Origin: Plesiomonas sp051652165
GTDB lineage: Bacteria; Pseudomonadota; Gammaproteobacteria; Enterobacterales; CAMTGL01
Length of the DNA: 64,000 nucleotides
Assembly (NCBI RefSeq): GCF_051652165.1
Contig: NZ_JBOFTR010000004.1
Location: 496,001-560,000, forward strand
Direction of reading: 5' to 3'
Shown: piece by piece, positions 36,831 to 46,511 of the stretch
Position numbering within the stretch: position 1 is the first letter of the stretch
Layout of the letters: each line of letters starts with the position of its first letter
The notes under the pieces: generated by a model
Databases searched by the model: none
What the model was told of the DNA's origin: nothing
What the model saw: the letters and a program-made list of their open reading frames with translations, nothing else
Translations under genes and position numbers: made by a program

Positions 36831-38059
36831 TTTGTACCTCTTGAAAAAAAAGCACACATACGTAGCCAGACCCAACGTAATAACCCAGGAAAGCATCGCC
36901 AACCGTTATACCATGTAAGATATGTTGTTGAATTTGTTAATAGCTGCTGATATATAACCTGAATATCTTGGACATAACGCTCAACAGAGAATTGCTGTGA
37001 AACGCGTAATTGGCCAGCTTTTCCCATTTGTAACCGTTGTTCAGGTGAGTTATATAATTGTTCTATCGCTGCAACTAGCGCATTAACATCTTCTGCAGGA
37101 AACAATACACCTGATAATTGATCAGCCACAACATCAGGTATTCCTCCCACTTTTGGAGCAATAACGGGTAAGCCTGCCCATCCTGCCTCAGCTAAAACAA
37201 GACCAAATACCTCTTCACGCGCAGCAGATACCATAATGTCAGCACCTCCGCGTAGCCATCCACCAACATCGGTTATCTCCCCCCCAAGAAAGACGTATTG
37301 CATTACACCAAGATCGTGAATTTGCTGCGTAAGTGCAAAATGAGCATCACCTTCACCTAACATAACCAATGCCACATCACACTGTTTATCTCTTAACTGT
37401 TTGATAGCATTGATAAGAATATCCATTCCTTTTCGAGCAATGAGTGAGCCAACAGTAATGAGCAATAATCTCTTTTCAGGAATGCCAAAGTGCTGGCGAA
37501 TATCTACAATCGAATGAGATGCTAATCGGTCAGCATCAATACCATTATAAATAACGTTAAGACGCTCATTAGGCACTCCATCATCAATGAGACCCTCAAT
37601 CACGGGCCTACTTACACCAACAACACATGACACCTGATGAAGCAATAAACTGTAACGATCACGTGGCTGATAACGTGCGTGCAAATGTGCAAGTAAGGGT
37701 AAATGATAAGAGCGTGCAACAGGTACTACCCACTGACAAGGCGCACCACTATTGCAATGAATCAGTTTAATTTTATGCTCACGGATAATATGACTGGTTT
37801 GCCTAATCAATCTCCAATAAGCACGGAGGTCGCAACGTGGAGAGGACCAGCCACCCAGTAATGTAAAAGGGGTAAAGTATACCGTCACATTCAGTAATGC
37901 GACTTGCGTTAATAACGCTTGATTATTACTCCATACTATCGGTAAATATTGCTGAATATCTAGCCTTGTCAATAAATCTAATAAACAACGCTCACTGCCT
38001 CGTATCCATGTTTCACCATAATGAACAAATAAAATAGGGGTCAGCATGATATTCATCAT
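36827..38059 (-). CDS. Glycosyltransferase family 4
   Basis: The product is about 410 residues and has the full GT4 pattern: GETWIRGSERCLLDLL in the first half (RGSE in the GGxE position), LITVGSLIARKGMDILI at the domain junction, and EVFGLVLAE as the EX7E motif, followed by GLPVIAPKVGGIPDVV. The start is uncertain: the frame is open to a GTG at 38083, ATGs lie at 38059, 38056 and 38047, and an AAAGG just before 38059 fits the later ones best. It overlaps the next gene by four bases, so the two are translationally coupled. Confidence 0.83.
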   Translation of the reverse strand: MMNIMLTPILFVHYGETWIRGSERCLLDLLTRLDIQQYLPIVWSNNQALLTQVALLNVTVYFTPFTLLGGWSSPRCDLRAYWRLIRQTSHIIREHKIKLIHCNSGAPCQWVVPVARSYHLPLLAHLHARYQPRDRYSLLLHQVSCVVGVSRPVIEGLIDDGVPNERLNVIYNGIDADRLASHSIVDIRQHFGIPEKRLLLITVGSLIARKGMDILINAIKQLRDKQCDVALVMLGEGDAHFALTQQIHDLGVMQYVFLGGEITDVGGWLRGGADIMVSAAREEVFGLVLAEAGWAGLPVIAPKVGGIPDVVADQLSGVLFPAEDVNALVAAIEQLYNSPEQRLQMGKAGQLRVSQQFSVERYVQDIQVIYQQLLTNSTTYLTWYNGWRCFPGLLRWVWLRMCAFFSRGTK

Positions 38060-38129
38060 CCTTTCATTAAATTTTACTATCACGCCAATATCTTATTTAA
38101 AATAAGAAAATTACTGTATATCGGCATAC

Positions 38130-39521
38130 TTACAAACGTAACTCTCGCTGTTTCTCAATTGCGCGCATTCCTGCTACAGCAATAGCCAGTTGTAAATAAA
38201 CCGGCCATGTAAAACCTTGCGTGAGAAAAGTGCCTGAAATACAAAATCCAATAATGCTTGAAACCACTCCATTAATTGCAATGGATACTGAATATGGTGC
38301 TGAGTCATTCAAATGAGTAGCAACATGCCAAACATGCCATAAAGTTGAAAATAACATAATTAAAAAAACTATCAGCCCTAAAAAACCGGTCTCAGATAAT
38401 ACATTAAACCATGTAGAGTGAACCGCATGATTTAATCCATCCCAGTGCGGACTATAAAAATAGTAATTATAATAAAAATTATTTAATCCAACACCACGAA
38501 ATGGGTGTGCAACTGCCATTCCCCATGCAGCCTCCCATGCATATAACCGCCCCATCGCAGAGGCATCTATTCCATCCTCTGCTGCACCACCAGAACTACG
38601 ACCACTGATTCCAGCAACAGCAAATAAAATTAATAGTGCAACAGTACCTAAAGAAAACAATAATACTTTTGATTTTATTTTCCGATAACCAGCAACAGCC
38701 ATTACTGCACAAATACCCAGTAAACCACCCCGACTTTGTGTTGCAATAATAGCTAACAAATTAACTAAAAACCCGGCAAAGCCAAAAAAACGCTCTATTT
38801 TATGTGCCCGTGACTCAAGTGCTGTCGCTAACGAAAATCCAGCAGGAAATAATAGCACTAATGCTAAATCATTTGGGTCTCCTAACACTGAACCCAATTC
38901 TCGGCCAATAGTCACACGGGTCTCCTCTACTAACCCAATTCCTGCACTTTTGTTATAAAGAGCTACAATACCTACAAGCAAACCACAACTAATAAATACT
39001 CGCGTGGCCATAGAGAAATCAGTTGGTTTATCCATCAACCATGCAATAGCAAATGTCATTGTGACAATTTTCACATATGTACCATTCCAAGCAGCCAACG
39101 CTTCACCACGGTTTGCAGCCATAAAAACACCGATAGTGACTAACACAAAAAAAATACTTAGCCATTTAAATTCTGAACACCAAAATGGTTGTATTTTTTT
39201 TGTCATTAACGTGTGCCATAACAATACAGCCAATGCAGCTACAGCAAGAAGTTGTGGTAACCGCAACGGATTAAGCTGAGGGATAACTTCATGAATACGG
39301 AAAAAAGAGAACGCAATAAATGCCAAAACCACCCAAAATGGAAAGCGAAAAACCAATAAAATCCCAATAGTCAGCATACCCAAAACAGGGCCAATTAATG
39401 GTAATGGCACAAACCACCAGATAACAGAAACTAAAAAACAAAGTAGTGTACTAATAATGATTGGCTTACCATGGCGAACTATAAAATGGGGTGTTGGAGT
39501 ACCCACCACTGGCCTATCCAT
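38130..39521 (-). CDS. O-antigen ligase/polymerase-like membrane protein (Wzy type)
   Basis: The 463-residue protein has 11 or more hydrophobic helices and a large loop (about residues 300-370) with GRLYAWEAAWGMAVAHPFRGVG followed by NHAVHSTWFNVLSETG, the Wzy_C/WaaL pattern with its conserved Arg and His. It most likely polymerises repeat units of the exopolysaccharide in the periplasm. The related ligase role (attachment to lipid A core or protein) cannot be separated by sequence. I start at ATG 39521, which has GGGGGGAG three bases upstream; the frame extends to 39566. It overlaps the 3' end of the flippase gene by 43 bases. Confidence 0.82.
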   Translation of the reverse strand: MDRPVVGTPTPHFIVRHGKPIIISTLLCFLVSVIWWFVPLPLIGPVLGMLTIGILLVFRFPFWVVLAFIAFSFFRIHEVIPQLNPLRLPQLLAVAALAVLLWHTLMTKKIQPFWCSEFKWLSIFFVLVTIGVFMAANRGEALAAWNGTYVKIVTMTFAIAWLMDKPTDFSMATRVFISCGLLVGIVALYNKSAGIGLVEETRVTIGRELGSVLGDPNDLALVLLFPAGFSLATALESRAHKIERFFGFAGFLVNLLAIIATQSRGGLLGICAVMAVAGYRKIKSKVLLFSLGTVALLILFAVAGISGRSSGGAAEDGIDASAMGRLYAWEAAWGMAVAHPFRGVGLNNFYYNYYFYSPHWDGLNHAVHSTWFNVLSETGFLGLIVFLIMLFSTLWHVWHVATHLNDSAPYSVSIAINGVVSSIIGFCISGTFLTQGFTWPVYLQLAIAVAGMRAIEKQRELRL

Positions 39522-40816
39522 ATTGCTCCCCCCATTAATAATGCAGAACTTATTACCCCATACCACCGATAAGGTAAAAATAATAATTTCTGGCTATAAT
39601 ATAAAAATAATCCTGCACGTAATACATTCACGAATAACTGGCTAATGATAACGCCAAAAACACCAAAAAAAGGAATTAACACTGCATATCCACCCACACC
39701 AATAAGGCTAGTGACTAGATGAATATTCATTTGTATCTTGCTATCTGATTGGCTATAACAACCCACATTCATTAATTCAGATTGTGTTTTAAAAGCCATG
39801 GCAGCCACCAGCCATGGTACTAATTGTATTGCAGGATGATAATCAACAGGTGTTAATATCATAATTAAATAAGGTGAAATAATACCGACAACACCTGCTA
39901 ATAAATAACCACAGGATGCACCAAACTCTGCAAAATCAGCGTTTTTTTGTAATCCGTTCTCATCAAGTAATAATTGAAAACGCTTAGGATACCACCACAG
40001 AGCAAAGGGCTGTAAAATTAACCCAGCAGCCAATGCAAACTTAGCAGCAACGGCATAATAAGCTAACTCGGTTTCCCCAGCAGAACCGGCTAACCACCAA
40101 CGATCTAATCCTGCTATAGCAAAGCCCGCTAACCCACTAATTAAAATAGGAAAACCATAACGTAAATAATGCATGCTACTTTGCAATTTAAAATGAGCAC
40201 CTGTATCACGCCACTGCCAATAGCCCATCAACATCGCCTGCCCTAAGCTAGTAAGAGCGCCTACCACTATCACCCCCTTCACACCGTGACCACTGCGCAG
40301 AAAAATCCAAATTAGAAACGCTTGTATCACCACTCTTCCGGCCGTACATAAGAAGAAAAAACGGGCCATACTTTTCATCCGTATCCACGCCAATGGAATA
40401 CCAATAACGCCTTCTAAAGCGATAGAAAGCAAAACCCAGCGTATAACGGAAACAGGCACCCCACCTGGCAATAATGCTGCAATCTTTGCTGCAAAAGGAA
40501 AAAGAACCAGAATACCAAAAGTTGCAATCATCAAAGTCTGACCAAATAGAGCACCTGCAACATGATTTCGTGCTTCTGATGTATGCGATACGCCGGCAAA
40601 GCGATATAACGCATCAACTAACCCTAGCCCTAGCAATAATGTACCGATATTAATCAGTGCAAGTAACACCTCTAGTTGCCCAAACTCTGCTGTCGACAAA
40701 TAGTGGGTAAAAACTGGCAACATGAGCAGTGAGATCCCCTTCATTAGGATCAGCCCAAGGCCATAAAAAAACATCTGCTGCAATGCTGCTGGAATATTTA
40801 TTCGCATGGTGTCCAT
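39479..40816 (-). CDS. Oligosaccharide flippase (Wzx, MOP superfamily)
   Basis: The 445-residue protein has 12-14 hydrophobic helices and the MOP features MFFYGLGLILMKGISLLMLP at the N-terminus with YLSTAEFGQLEVLLAL, then a repeated half from about residue 220. Wzx proteins flip undecaprenyl-linked repeat units across the inner membrane. It is the first gene of the minus-strand operon, which runs wzx, wzy, GT4, GT4. It is divergent from the plus-strand operon, with a 135-base shared promoter region. Confidence 0.88.
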   Translation of the reverse strand: MDTMRINIPAALQQMFFYGLGLILMKGISLLMLPVFTHYLSTAEFGQLEVLLALINIGTLLLGLGLVDALYRFAGVSHTSEARNHVAGALFGQTLMIATFGILVLFPFAAKIAALLPGGVPVSVIRWVLLSIALEGVIGIPLAWIRMKSMARFFFLCTAGRVVIQAFLIWIFLRSGHGVKGVIVVGALTSLGQAMLMGYWQWRDTGAHFKLQSSMHYLRYGFPILISGLAGFAIAGLDRWWLAGSAGETELAYYAVAAKFALAAGLILQPFALWWYPKRFQLLLDENGLQKNADFAEFGASCGYLLAGVVGIISPYLIMILTPVDYHPAIQLVPWLVAAMAFKTQSELMNVGCYSQSDSKIQMNIHLVTSLIGVGGYAVLIPFFGVFGVIISQLFVNVLRAGLFLYYSQKLLFLPYRWYGVISSALLMGGAIWIGQWWVLQHPIL

Positions 40817-40951
40817 ACCACAACAAGCTAAAAAGTTATCAGATCTTTATAGTCATGTTTCTGATTATTGACTAGATAAACTGGCAAAATAAGCAAAAGA
40901 GTCTTAATAATTAAGTATTACTCTTTCATTTTTCTAAGGTGAGTTGCAGTC

Positions 40952-41719
40952 ATGACATGGATACGTCACCTTCGGTTATGGGCCAAACAGGGGCAATCGC
41001 CTTATGCACGCTGGATATGGCGCACAGCAAAACAGCTACGCTCCTGCTCTTTTCCTGTGTTCCCCCCCTTACACCGAATGTTATACACATTGCATTACAT
41101 CATTAAAAATATGCTGTCAGGATTACTACGCATACTGTACTGGACTCCTCTATTTCAAAGTCGACTGACTGCACCTGCCTCTCAGCTTTACCTGTATAGC
41201 GGTATGCCACAAGTTATTGGCCCGTTGCACATTAGCATTGGTAAAAAATGCCAAATCAGTGGTGTCTCTTCATTTATTGGCCGCCAAACCACGAGTGCTG
41301 CACATTTAGAAATTGGTGATCGTTGTCATATCGGCTGGCAAACTACATTTGCTGTTGGCCGAAAAATTAAGATTGGTAATGATGTATTTATGGCTGGAAA
41401 AGTTTTTTTAGCTGGTTTTCCAGGTCATCCGTTAAACCCTGAAGAGCGTGCTGCTGGCCTAGCAGAGCATGAAGATCAAGTCGGTGATATTGTGTTAGAA
41501 GATAAAGTTTGGCTAGGAACAGGGGTTATGGTTAATGCTGGTGTTCATATCGGCTATGGTACTGTTGTAGCAGCAGGCAGTATTGTGACCCATAATCTAC
41601 CTGAACGTGTACTTGCAGCCGGTATTCCAGCCAAAGTAATCAAAGCCCTTCCCTCTGAATCACTCCTCTCTTTAGCAGCAGGTTCTCAGCCCTTTGTACG
41701 CGAGCCCTCTCATGAATAA
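40952..41719 (+). CDS. Left-handed beta-helix acyltransferase (polysaccharide acetyltransferase)
   Basis: The 255-residue protein has an N-terminal basic amphipathic region and a hexapeptide-repeat left-handed helix from about residue 90, including ISIGKKCQISG, LEIGDRCHIGW, IKIGNDVFMAG, VWLGTGVMVNAGVHIGYG and the closing AAGIPAKVI typical of O-acetyltransferases. It probably O-acetylates a sugar of the polymer with acetyl-CoA. AAGGTGAG lies upstream of the start. It is the first gene of the long plus-strand operon and overlaps the next gene by eight bases. Confidence 0.83.
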   Translation: MTWIRHLRLWAKQGQSPYARWIWRTAKQLRSCSFPVFPPLHRMLYTLHYIIKNMLSGLLRILYWTPLFQSRLTAPASQLYLYSGMPQVIGPLHISIGKKCQISGVSSFIGRQTTSAAHLEIGDRCHIGWQTTFAVGRKIKIGNDVFMAGKVFLAGFPGHPLNPEERAAGLAEHEDQVGDIVLEDKVWLGTGVMVNAGVHIGYGTVVAAGSIVTHNLPERVLAAGIPAKVIKALPSESLLSLAAGSQPFVREPSHE

Positions 41720-43196
41720 CCATCAAAATATGGAAAACCGTGCGGATAAACCGCCATTAGTCGTTTTAGGTGAAGATTGGGGCGGCCATCCAAGTAGTAC
41801 TCAACATCTGATTAAACGCCTATTACATGATCGTCAGATTATCTGGGTTAACTCTATTGGCTTACGTAGACCTCGCTTTAATCGGCGTGATTTAACCCGT
41901 TTATGGCAAAAATTATGGGCAATTTTACGTCACCATTACCAGAAAAAAAAACATTCGGACATAAACTCACATACGCAAGCGCATATTGTGGAAACAACCG
42001 TTGTTGAGGCTATGACACTTGATAATACAAATATTGAAGCAACAAAACATCAAACTACAAAGCTTGAAAATACAGACTCATCATCTGAATATGAAGCTAT
42101 ATCTCAAGACACTTCAACATTGAATGCACCTTTTGTTATCGCACCATTGGCTTTACCCTTACCAGGCGTTGCATGGGCAAGGCCAATTAACCGTTACCTG
42201 CTCAAAAAACAGATCCTCAGCGTGATGAAAAAGCATCACATCACATCACCTATTTTGTGGTTGTCTCTGCCCACTGGGGTAGATCTCATTGATACATTAA
42301 ATGAGCGCGCCGTAATCTACTATTGTGGTGATGATTTCTCTGCCTTAGCAGGAGTCGATCATCAAGCTATTCATCCATTAGAACAAGAACTTGTTGAAAA
42401 AGCAGACCTTATCCTCGCGGCAAGCCCAACATTAGCATCCCGGTTTCCACCAGAAAAAACTCAACTCCTTCCACACGGTGTGGATATACAACTGTTCTCT
42501 CAACCCCAAGCACGGGCCGTTGATTTACCTATTGGAAAACCTATCGCTGGGTTTTATGGCAGTCTCTCAACATGGATAAACGTTGAACTACTTGCCGAAG
42601 TTGCCCGTACATTAACAAACTGGAATTTTGTCCTAATAGGCCCAATTCAAACTGATATTTCAGCTTTTCATGGTATCAAAAATATCTATATTTTAGGCCC
42701 TAGAGCACACCATGATCTTCCCGCCTATGTGCAATATTGGCAAGTTTCTATGCTGCCATTTTACGATAATGCACAAATAAGAGCCTGTAACCCGCTTAAG
42801 TTGCGTGAATATTTGGCCGCAAAAAAACCCATTGTATGCACCGATTTCCCCGCACTTGATGGTTATCGTGATCTCATCCATACCGCTAACTCTGCCCATA
42901 GTTTTTGTATGGCGTTACAACTTGCGGCGCTAGATACACCTAAACAAAGTTATATGTTTGAGCAAAGCAACAATAAATTGCCTACATCACTAGAGATCAA
43001 TAGCTTAGAAACTGACCATACTTACAATGAGCCTGCTAATATAGAACAATTTAGCCAATGGCTAAAACACTCCTCTCCTGATTGGGATGCTGTTATTCAG
43101 TTAGGTATGCAGCGCCATGAACGTTACCAGCGAGTTACCGAACAGAGCTGGGAAGCTAGAGTGAATGACCTTAACCTTCTGTTGGATCGTCTATGA
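41712..43196 (+). CDS. Glycosyltransferase (GT4-like, TuaH-type) with polar insertion
   Basis: The 494-residue protein starts MNNHQNMENRADKPPLVVLG. Recognisable parts are VVLGEDWGGHPSSTQHL, IYYCGDDFSALAGVD, LPHGVDIQLF, PIAGFYGSLSTWIN and the C-terminal MLPFYDNAQIRACNPLKLRE, where a NPLKLREY loop replaces EX7E as in TuaH-like enzymes. Two stretches look inserted: residues about 80-135 and 415-450 are rich in Thr, Ser, Asn and Glu with low complexity. The upstream part of the frame to 41694 is not used, as ATG 41712 overlaps the previous stop. It overlaps the next gene by four bases. Confidence 0.8.
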   Translation: MNNHQNMENRADKPPLVVLGEDWGGHPSSTQHLIKRLLHDRQIIWVNSIGLRRPRFNRRDLTRLWQKLWAILRHHYQKKKHSDINSHTQAHIVETTVVEAMTLDNTNIEATKHQTTKLENTDSSSEYEAISQDTSTLNAPFVIAPLALPLPGVAWARPINRYLLKKQILSVMKKHHITSPILWLSLPTGVDLIDTLNERAVIYYCGDDFSALAGVDHQAIHPLEQELVEKADLILAASPTLASRFPPEKTQLLPHGVDIQLFSQPQARAVDLPIGKPIAGFYGSLSTWINVELLAEVARTLTNWNFVLIGPIQTDISAFHGIKNIYILGPRAHHDLPAYVQYWQVSMLPFYDNAQIRACNPLKLREYLAAKKPIVCTDFPALDGYRDLIHTANSAHSFCMALQLAALDTPKQSYMFEQSNNKLPTSLEINSLETDHTYNEPANIEQFSQWLKHSSPDWDAVIQLGMQRHERYQRVTEQSWEARVNDLNLLLDRL

Positions 43197-45889
43197 TTTC
43201 CCCTTACTCTCACCTTCACTTATTATGTCATCACTTATATTGGTCTGCATATAAGCAAACAGGTCTGTATTCGCGTAGATTAATCATTCGTATAAAGTAT
43301 CTATCCCTAATATCCCTAATATCCCTAATATCCCTAAAATATACTCGTTCTAGTTTATCCATACTATTTTTGTTTCTTTTTACTCTGCTTACCTCTTTCT
43401 TACCCATGCAAACAGTGCGAGCTGATGAACCATCTATCCCCACATTTACACTAACTCAACCAAACTCAGTTGAATTAGCAGACAAACACCAGTCAATACT
43501 CTCTTTACCTCTGTATGCTGAACATCTGTTACCGCAAAATTGGGAATTTACCACCGATCAACAATGGCCTAAGAATGATGACTTAATTATTGAGGGGAGT
43601 AACCCTTCAACAAAAAATAACCTGCTGGTGGTCCGTATCGATGATGCAAACTCTACCGGATATAACTCAAGAGTGAATGAAGAACGTATTATTCCTTCAG
43701 GAAACTTTCGCCTGCGTCTACCTTTAAGTGCCCTACAAACGCCCAACAAAACACCACTTAACCTTGAAAAAATACGGGCTATATATCTGTTTAATACTGA
43801 AACACCATCTTTGATTATCAATAAAATCAGATCAGAGAAAGGGTTACAATTTTCCGAAGATATTATCGCATGGGATTTTGGTGCAGCTTCACGCCCGCCC
43901 TTTAGTGGCTTTACCCGTATCAGTGAAACTGATCCCCATTTAAAAGGCCCTATGTCAGTTATAGAGCGCGCTGGCGGTTCAACATTACTCAATGATGGAT
44001 TACGGGGTATTAGTGAAATACGCCTTTCTCTGCCAGCAGGTAGCTATCATTTAAGGCTTTGGACAGAAGATCGAGGGGAATGGGAATATTTGCCACATCC
44101 CCTAGAACGCCGTATCCAAGTGAATCAAAATGTCATTTGGCAACAAAAAATGACACCTGAAACATGGGTTTCTCAACGCTATATGGCTGGTGCAAAAAAT
44201 GAAGCGCAACCCAATGGCGATGTATGGCAACAAATCCAGCAACAGCGAGGTGGCAGTATAGACTATACCTTCACGCAACCTGATGGTGATATGATCATTA
44301 CCCTAGACGGTGACTCAACAGATGCTCAATTTTTATCGGCACTGCTTCTTTGGCCTGATAAAAATCTTGAAAATAGGATGATAAGGCCCTCCTCTGGAAA
44401 TCAAAAAATACTCACACCAGCAGAAACCGTTGACATTCGTCTTGCCACTTTATTTCGAGAAAATTGGAATATAAATTCAACACCAGCCGCACTGCCTGTT
44501 AATGCCACTTTAATATCATTAATAGATAAAAAACAACTCACAGAATCTCTCGCACAAACAGGTTCAAATAGCCACCTTAATCTGAATTTTGTCATTGACC
44601 CCAACAGTATTAAAGAAGCCATAACCGCAAATATTAGTGTACAGCCACCAACACTTAAAGGTGTAACTTTAAATAGTGAATTACGCTGGGGTCAATGGTT
44701 ATGGCGCAGGCCATTAGCACAAACGAATGCACTTTCTGTTAATGCCGATTACCTACGTAGTGATACCCAAACTGTTCCTTTATCACCTAATCAACCACGT
44801 TTACTGAATGTTGCATTATCAATACCGTCAAACACACCTGCGGGTATCTATAAAGGAAATATTCAGATAAAAACTGCACATCAACTTATTAATACACCGT
44901 TTAGTATTAAGGTGTTAGATATCATACTCCCTGATATTCCCTTACCGATTGGTGTCTACCTTGATAAAGCACCGCATTTAAGTTGGTTTGATGCAAATAA
45001 AACAAATGCCGCAGCACAGTGCGATATGCTTTGGCTCTCTAACTCAGGCCTAACCACATATGCTCCCCCTTTGAGCACTCCAACTAATGATAATATACAA
45101 ACCTTTCAGCAAGATCTTGATGTAGCAATAAAACTGACACCTTCAACCACTCTACTAGCCTACACACCGCTCAAAAGAGCAAGAGAAATAATGGGCGATA
45201 ACGCCACTATTGCACGCATTACCGAAATAGATCAGCAAACCACCAAGCCCATTGCGTGGAGTTTAGCCGATGAACCGAATATCAATGATATTCCACAATT
45301 AATTCAATTTGCCGATAATCTGCGCCAAAAGTCACCTAAAACAAAACTGGCTGCACACTTTAATCACCCTATGCAAAATGCACTGTTACAGCACATTAAT
45401 CTTGCACTTATCAATGCAGGGTTTGGTGTTGATAGCATGCAAATATCCATATTAAAAAAACAAGATATTCAAGTTTGGTTATATAACTTAGGGGCGAAGC
45501 GAGTAGCAAGTGGTTTTTATCTGTGGCGTTCTGGTGCTGATGGTTACATGCAATGGCATGCGCGTATGCCAACGGCTGATCCTTTTGACCCCACTGATGG
45601 CCGAGAAGCTGATTTCCAATTTTTATACCCTATGACGACTTATTGCAATGCAATTCCTGATGTTGATCGCTCTCTGTTTGCAATAACATCAGGTATAGAA
45701 GATTTACGCTGGTTATATTGGCTTGACCACAAGAGTAAAACATTGCCAGCCGCTAAAATATTACGACAAAAAATATGGGATCAGATGCCCGACACATGGC
45801 ATGCAGCCGAAGTACTCCCTGAACAAACACTGAATCAGTGGATTAATCAGATTCAAGTACTCGCTCAACTGTCTGCAAAATCAACATAA
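43193..45889 (+). CDS. Large exported protein, possible DUF4091/glycoside-hydrolase-like C-terminus
   Basis: The 898-residue product has a 50-residue leader with a 9-base DNA repeat, then a hydrophobic segment (about 54-72) ending in TVRADEP, a signal peptidase site after Ala77. The mature protein is beta-rich up to about residue 590. The last third looks like an alpha/beta barrel, with IAWSLADEPN carrying acidic residues at a place like the GH123/DUF4091 group, then GFYLWRSGADGYMQWH. It may trim or bind the polymer in the periplasm. The ATG overlaps the previous gene's stop (ATGA). The hydrolase assignment is weak and the specificity unknown. Confidence 0.6.
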   Translation: MISPYSHLHLLCHHLYWSAYKQTGLYSRRLIIRIKYLSLISLISLISLKYTRSSLSILFLFLFTLLTSFLPMQTVRADEPSIPTFTLTQPNSVELADKHQSILSLPLYAEHLLPQNWEFTTDQQWPKNDDLIIEGSNPSTKNNLLVVRIDDANSTGYNSRVNEERIIPSGNFRLRLPLSALQTPNKTPLNLEKIRAIYLFNTETPSLIINKIRSEKGLQFSEDIIAWDFGAASRPPFSGFTRISETDPHLKGPMSVIERAGGSTLLNDGLRGISEIRLSLPAGSYHLRLWTEDRGEWEYLPHPLERRIQVNQNVIWQQKMTPETWVSQRYMAGAKNEAQPNGDVWQQIQQQRGGSIDYTFTQPDGDMIITLDGDSTDAQFLSALLLWPDKNLENRMIRPSSGNQKILTPAETVDIRLATLFRENWNINSTPAALPVNATLISLIDKKQLTESLAQTGSNSHLNLNFVIDPNSIKEAITANISVQPPTLKGVTLNSELRWGQWLWRRPLAQTNALSVNADYLRSDTQTVPLSPNQPRLLNVALSIPSNTPAGIYKGNIQIKTAHQLINTPFSIKVLDIILPDIPLPIGVYLDKAPHLSWFDANKTNAAAQCDMLWLSNSGLTTYAPPLSTPTNDNIQTFQQDLDVAIKLTPSTTLLAYTPLKRAREIMGDNATIARITEIDQQTTKPIAWSLADEPNINDIPQLIQFADNLRQKSPKTKLAAHFNHPMQNALLQHINLALINAGFGVDSMQISILKKQDIQVWLYNLGAKRVASGFYLWRSGADGYMQWHARMPTADPFDPTDGREADFQFLYPMTTYCNAIPDVDRSLFAITSGIEDLRWLYWLDHKSKTLPAAKILRQKIWDQMPDTWHAAEVLPEQTLNQWINQIQVLAQLSAKST
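43302..43337 (+). repeat. Nine-base tandem repeat, (TATCCCTAA)4, inside an exported-protein leader
   Basis: Four perfect copies in a row encode repeated Ser-Leu-Ile triplets just before the signal peptide core. Because the unit is nine bases, copy-number change keeps the frame and only alters the leader length. Confidence 0.95.
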
Positions 45890-46094
45890 CGAAAATCATA
45901 GCAATCATGATATGTATATAGGATAAAACAAAATGTAAAATAAACGTTTTATTTCTAAGTTTTTTTAGAACACTCTTTTATTTATAATAACAATGTGACT
46001 TATACTGTATAACACAAGGATGGCAAAAAAGAGTGCTTTACTGCTAAACGCGGTTAAAGCGGTAATAGCACCTATCATAGGTAAAGGAAAGTCA

Positions 46095-46511
46095 GTGAAA
46101 ATGAAACGCTATTGCACAATAATCCATATTGTTTTCATACTTCTACTTGTTGCCTGTGGCACAAAAACAAGTAGCAAACAGTCAGTTGATCTTGCTGCAA
46201 TACAACAACTGCGGGCAGTACAAGGTGCACATTCACAAAGTTTTAATGCCGCATATCCGAAAGAGAGTTATACACTTTTAGCTGAAGATGAAACGCAGTT
46301 TTATCGATTTATCGCACAACAAGACCCTAATGCACTCACTGTATCTGTTGGCCCTGCAGAAGGAAACCCTCTTCATAGTGCCCAACAGGCCCATCAACGT
46401 TTAAAACTTATCGAAAAAATGCTTATTGCCCGGCCTATTACTCTAAACTTGCAATATACTCCGCAAGCACGTGCAGACAGTTTGCACGTTGAGGTGAGCC
46501 GTGAACAGTAA
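46095..46511 (+). CDS. Small lipoprotein of the polysaccharide locus
   Basis: The protein has a lipoprotein signal (KRYCTIIHIVFILLLVACG) with the lipobox LVAC. The mature part is about 115 residues, with AYPKESYTLLAEDETQFYRF and no motif I recognise. Residue +2 is Gly, so outer-membrane sorting is expected. The frame is open from ATG 46020, but GTG 46095 has AGGA six bases before it and places the signal peptide at the N-terminus. Its 11-base overlap with the co-polymerase gene suggests that the two products act together. Confidence 0.7.
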   Translation: MKMKRYCTIIHIVFILLLVACGTKTSSKQSVDLAAIQQLRAVQGAHSQSFNAAYPKESYTLLAEDETQFYRFIAQQDPNALTVSVGPAEGNPLHSAQQAHQRLKLIEKMLIARPITLNLQYTPQARADSLHVEVSREQ

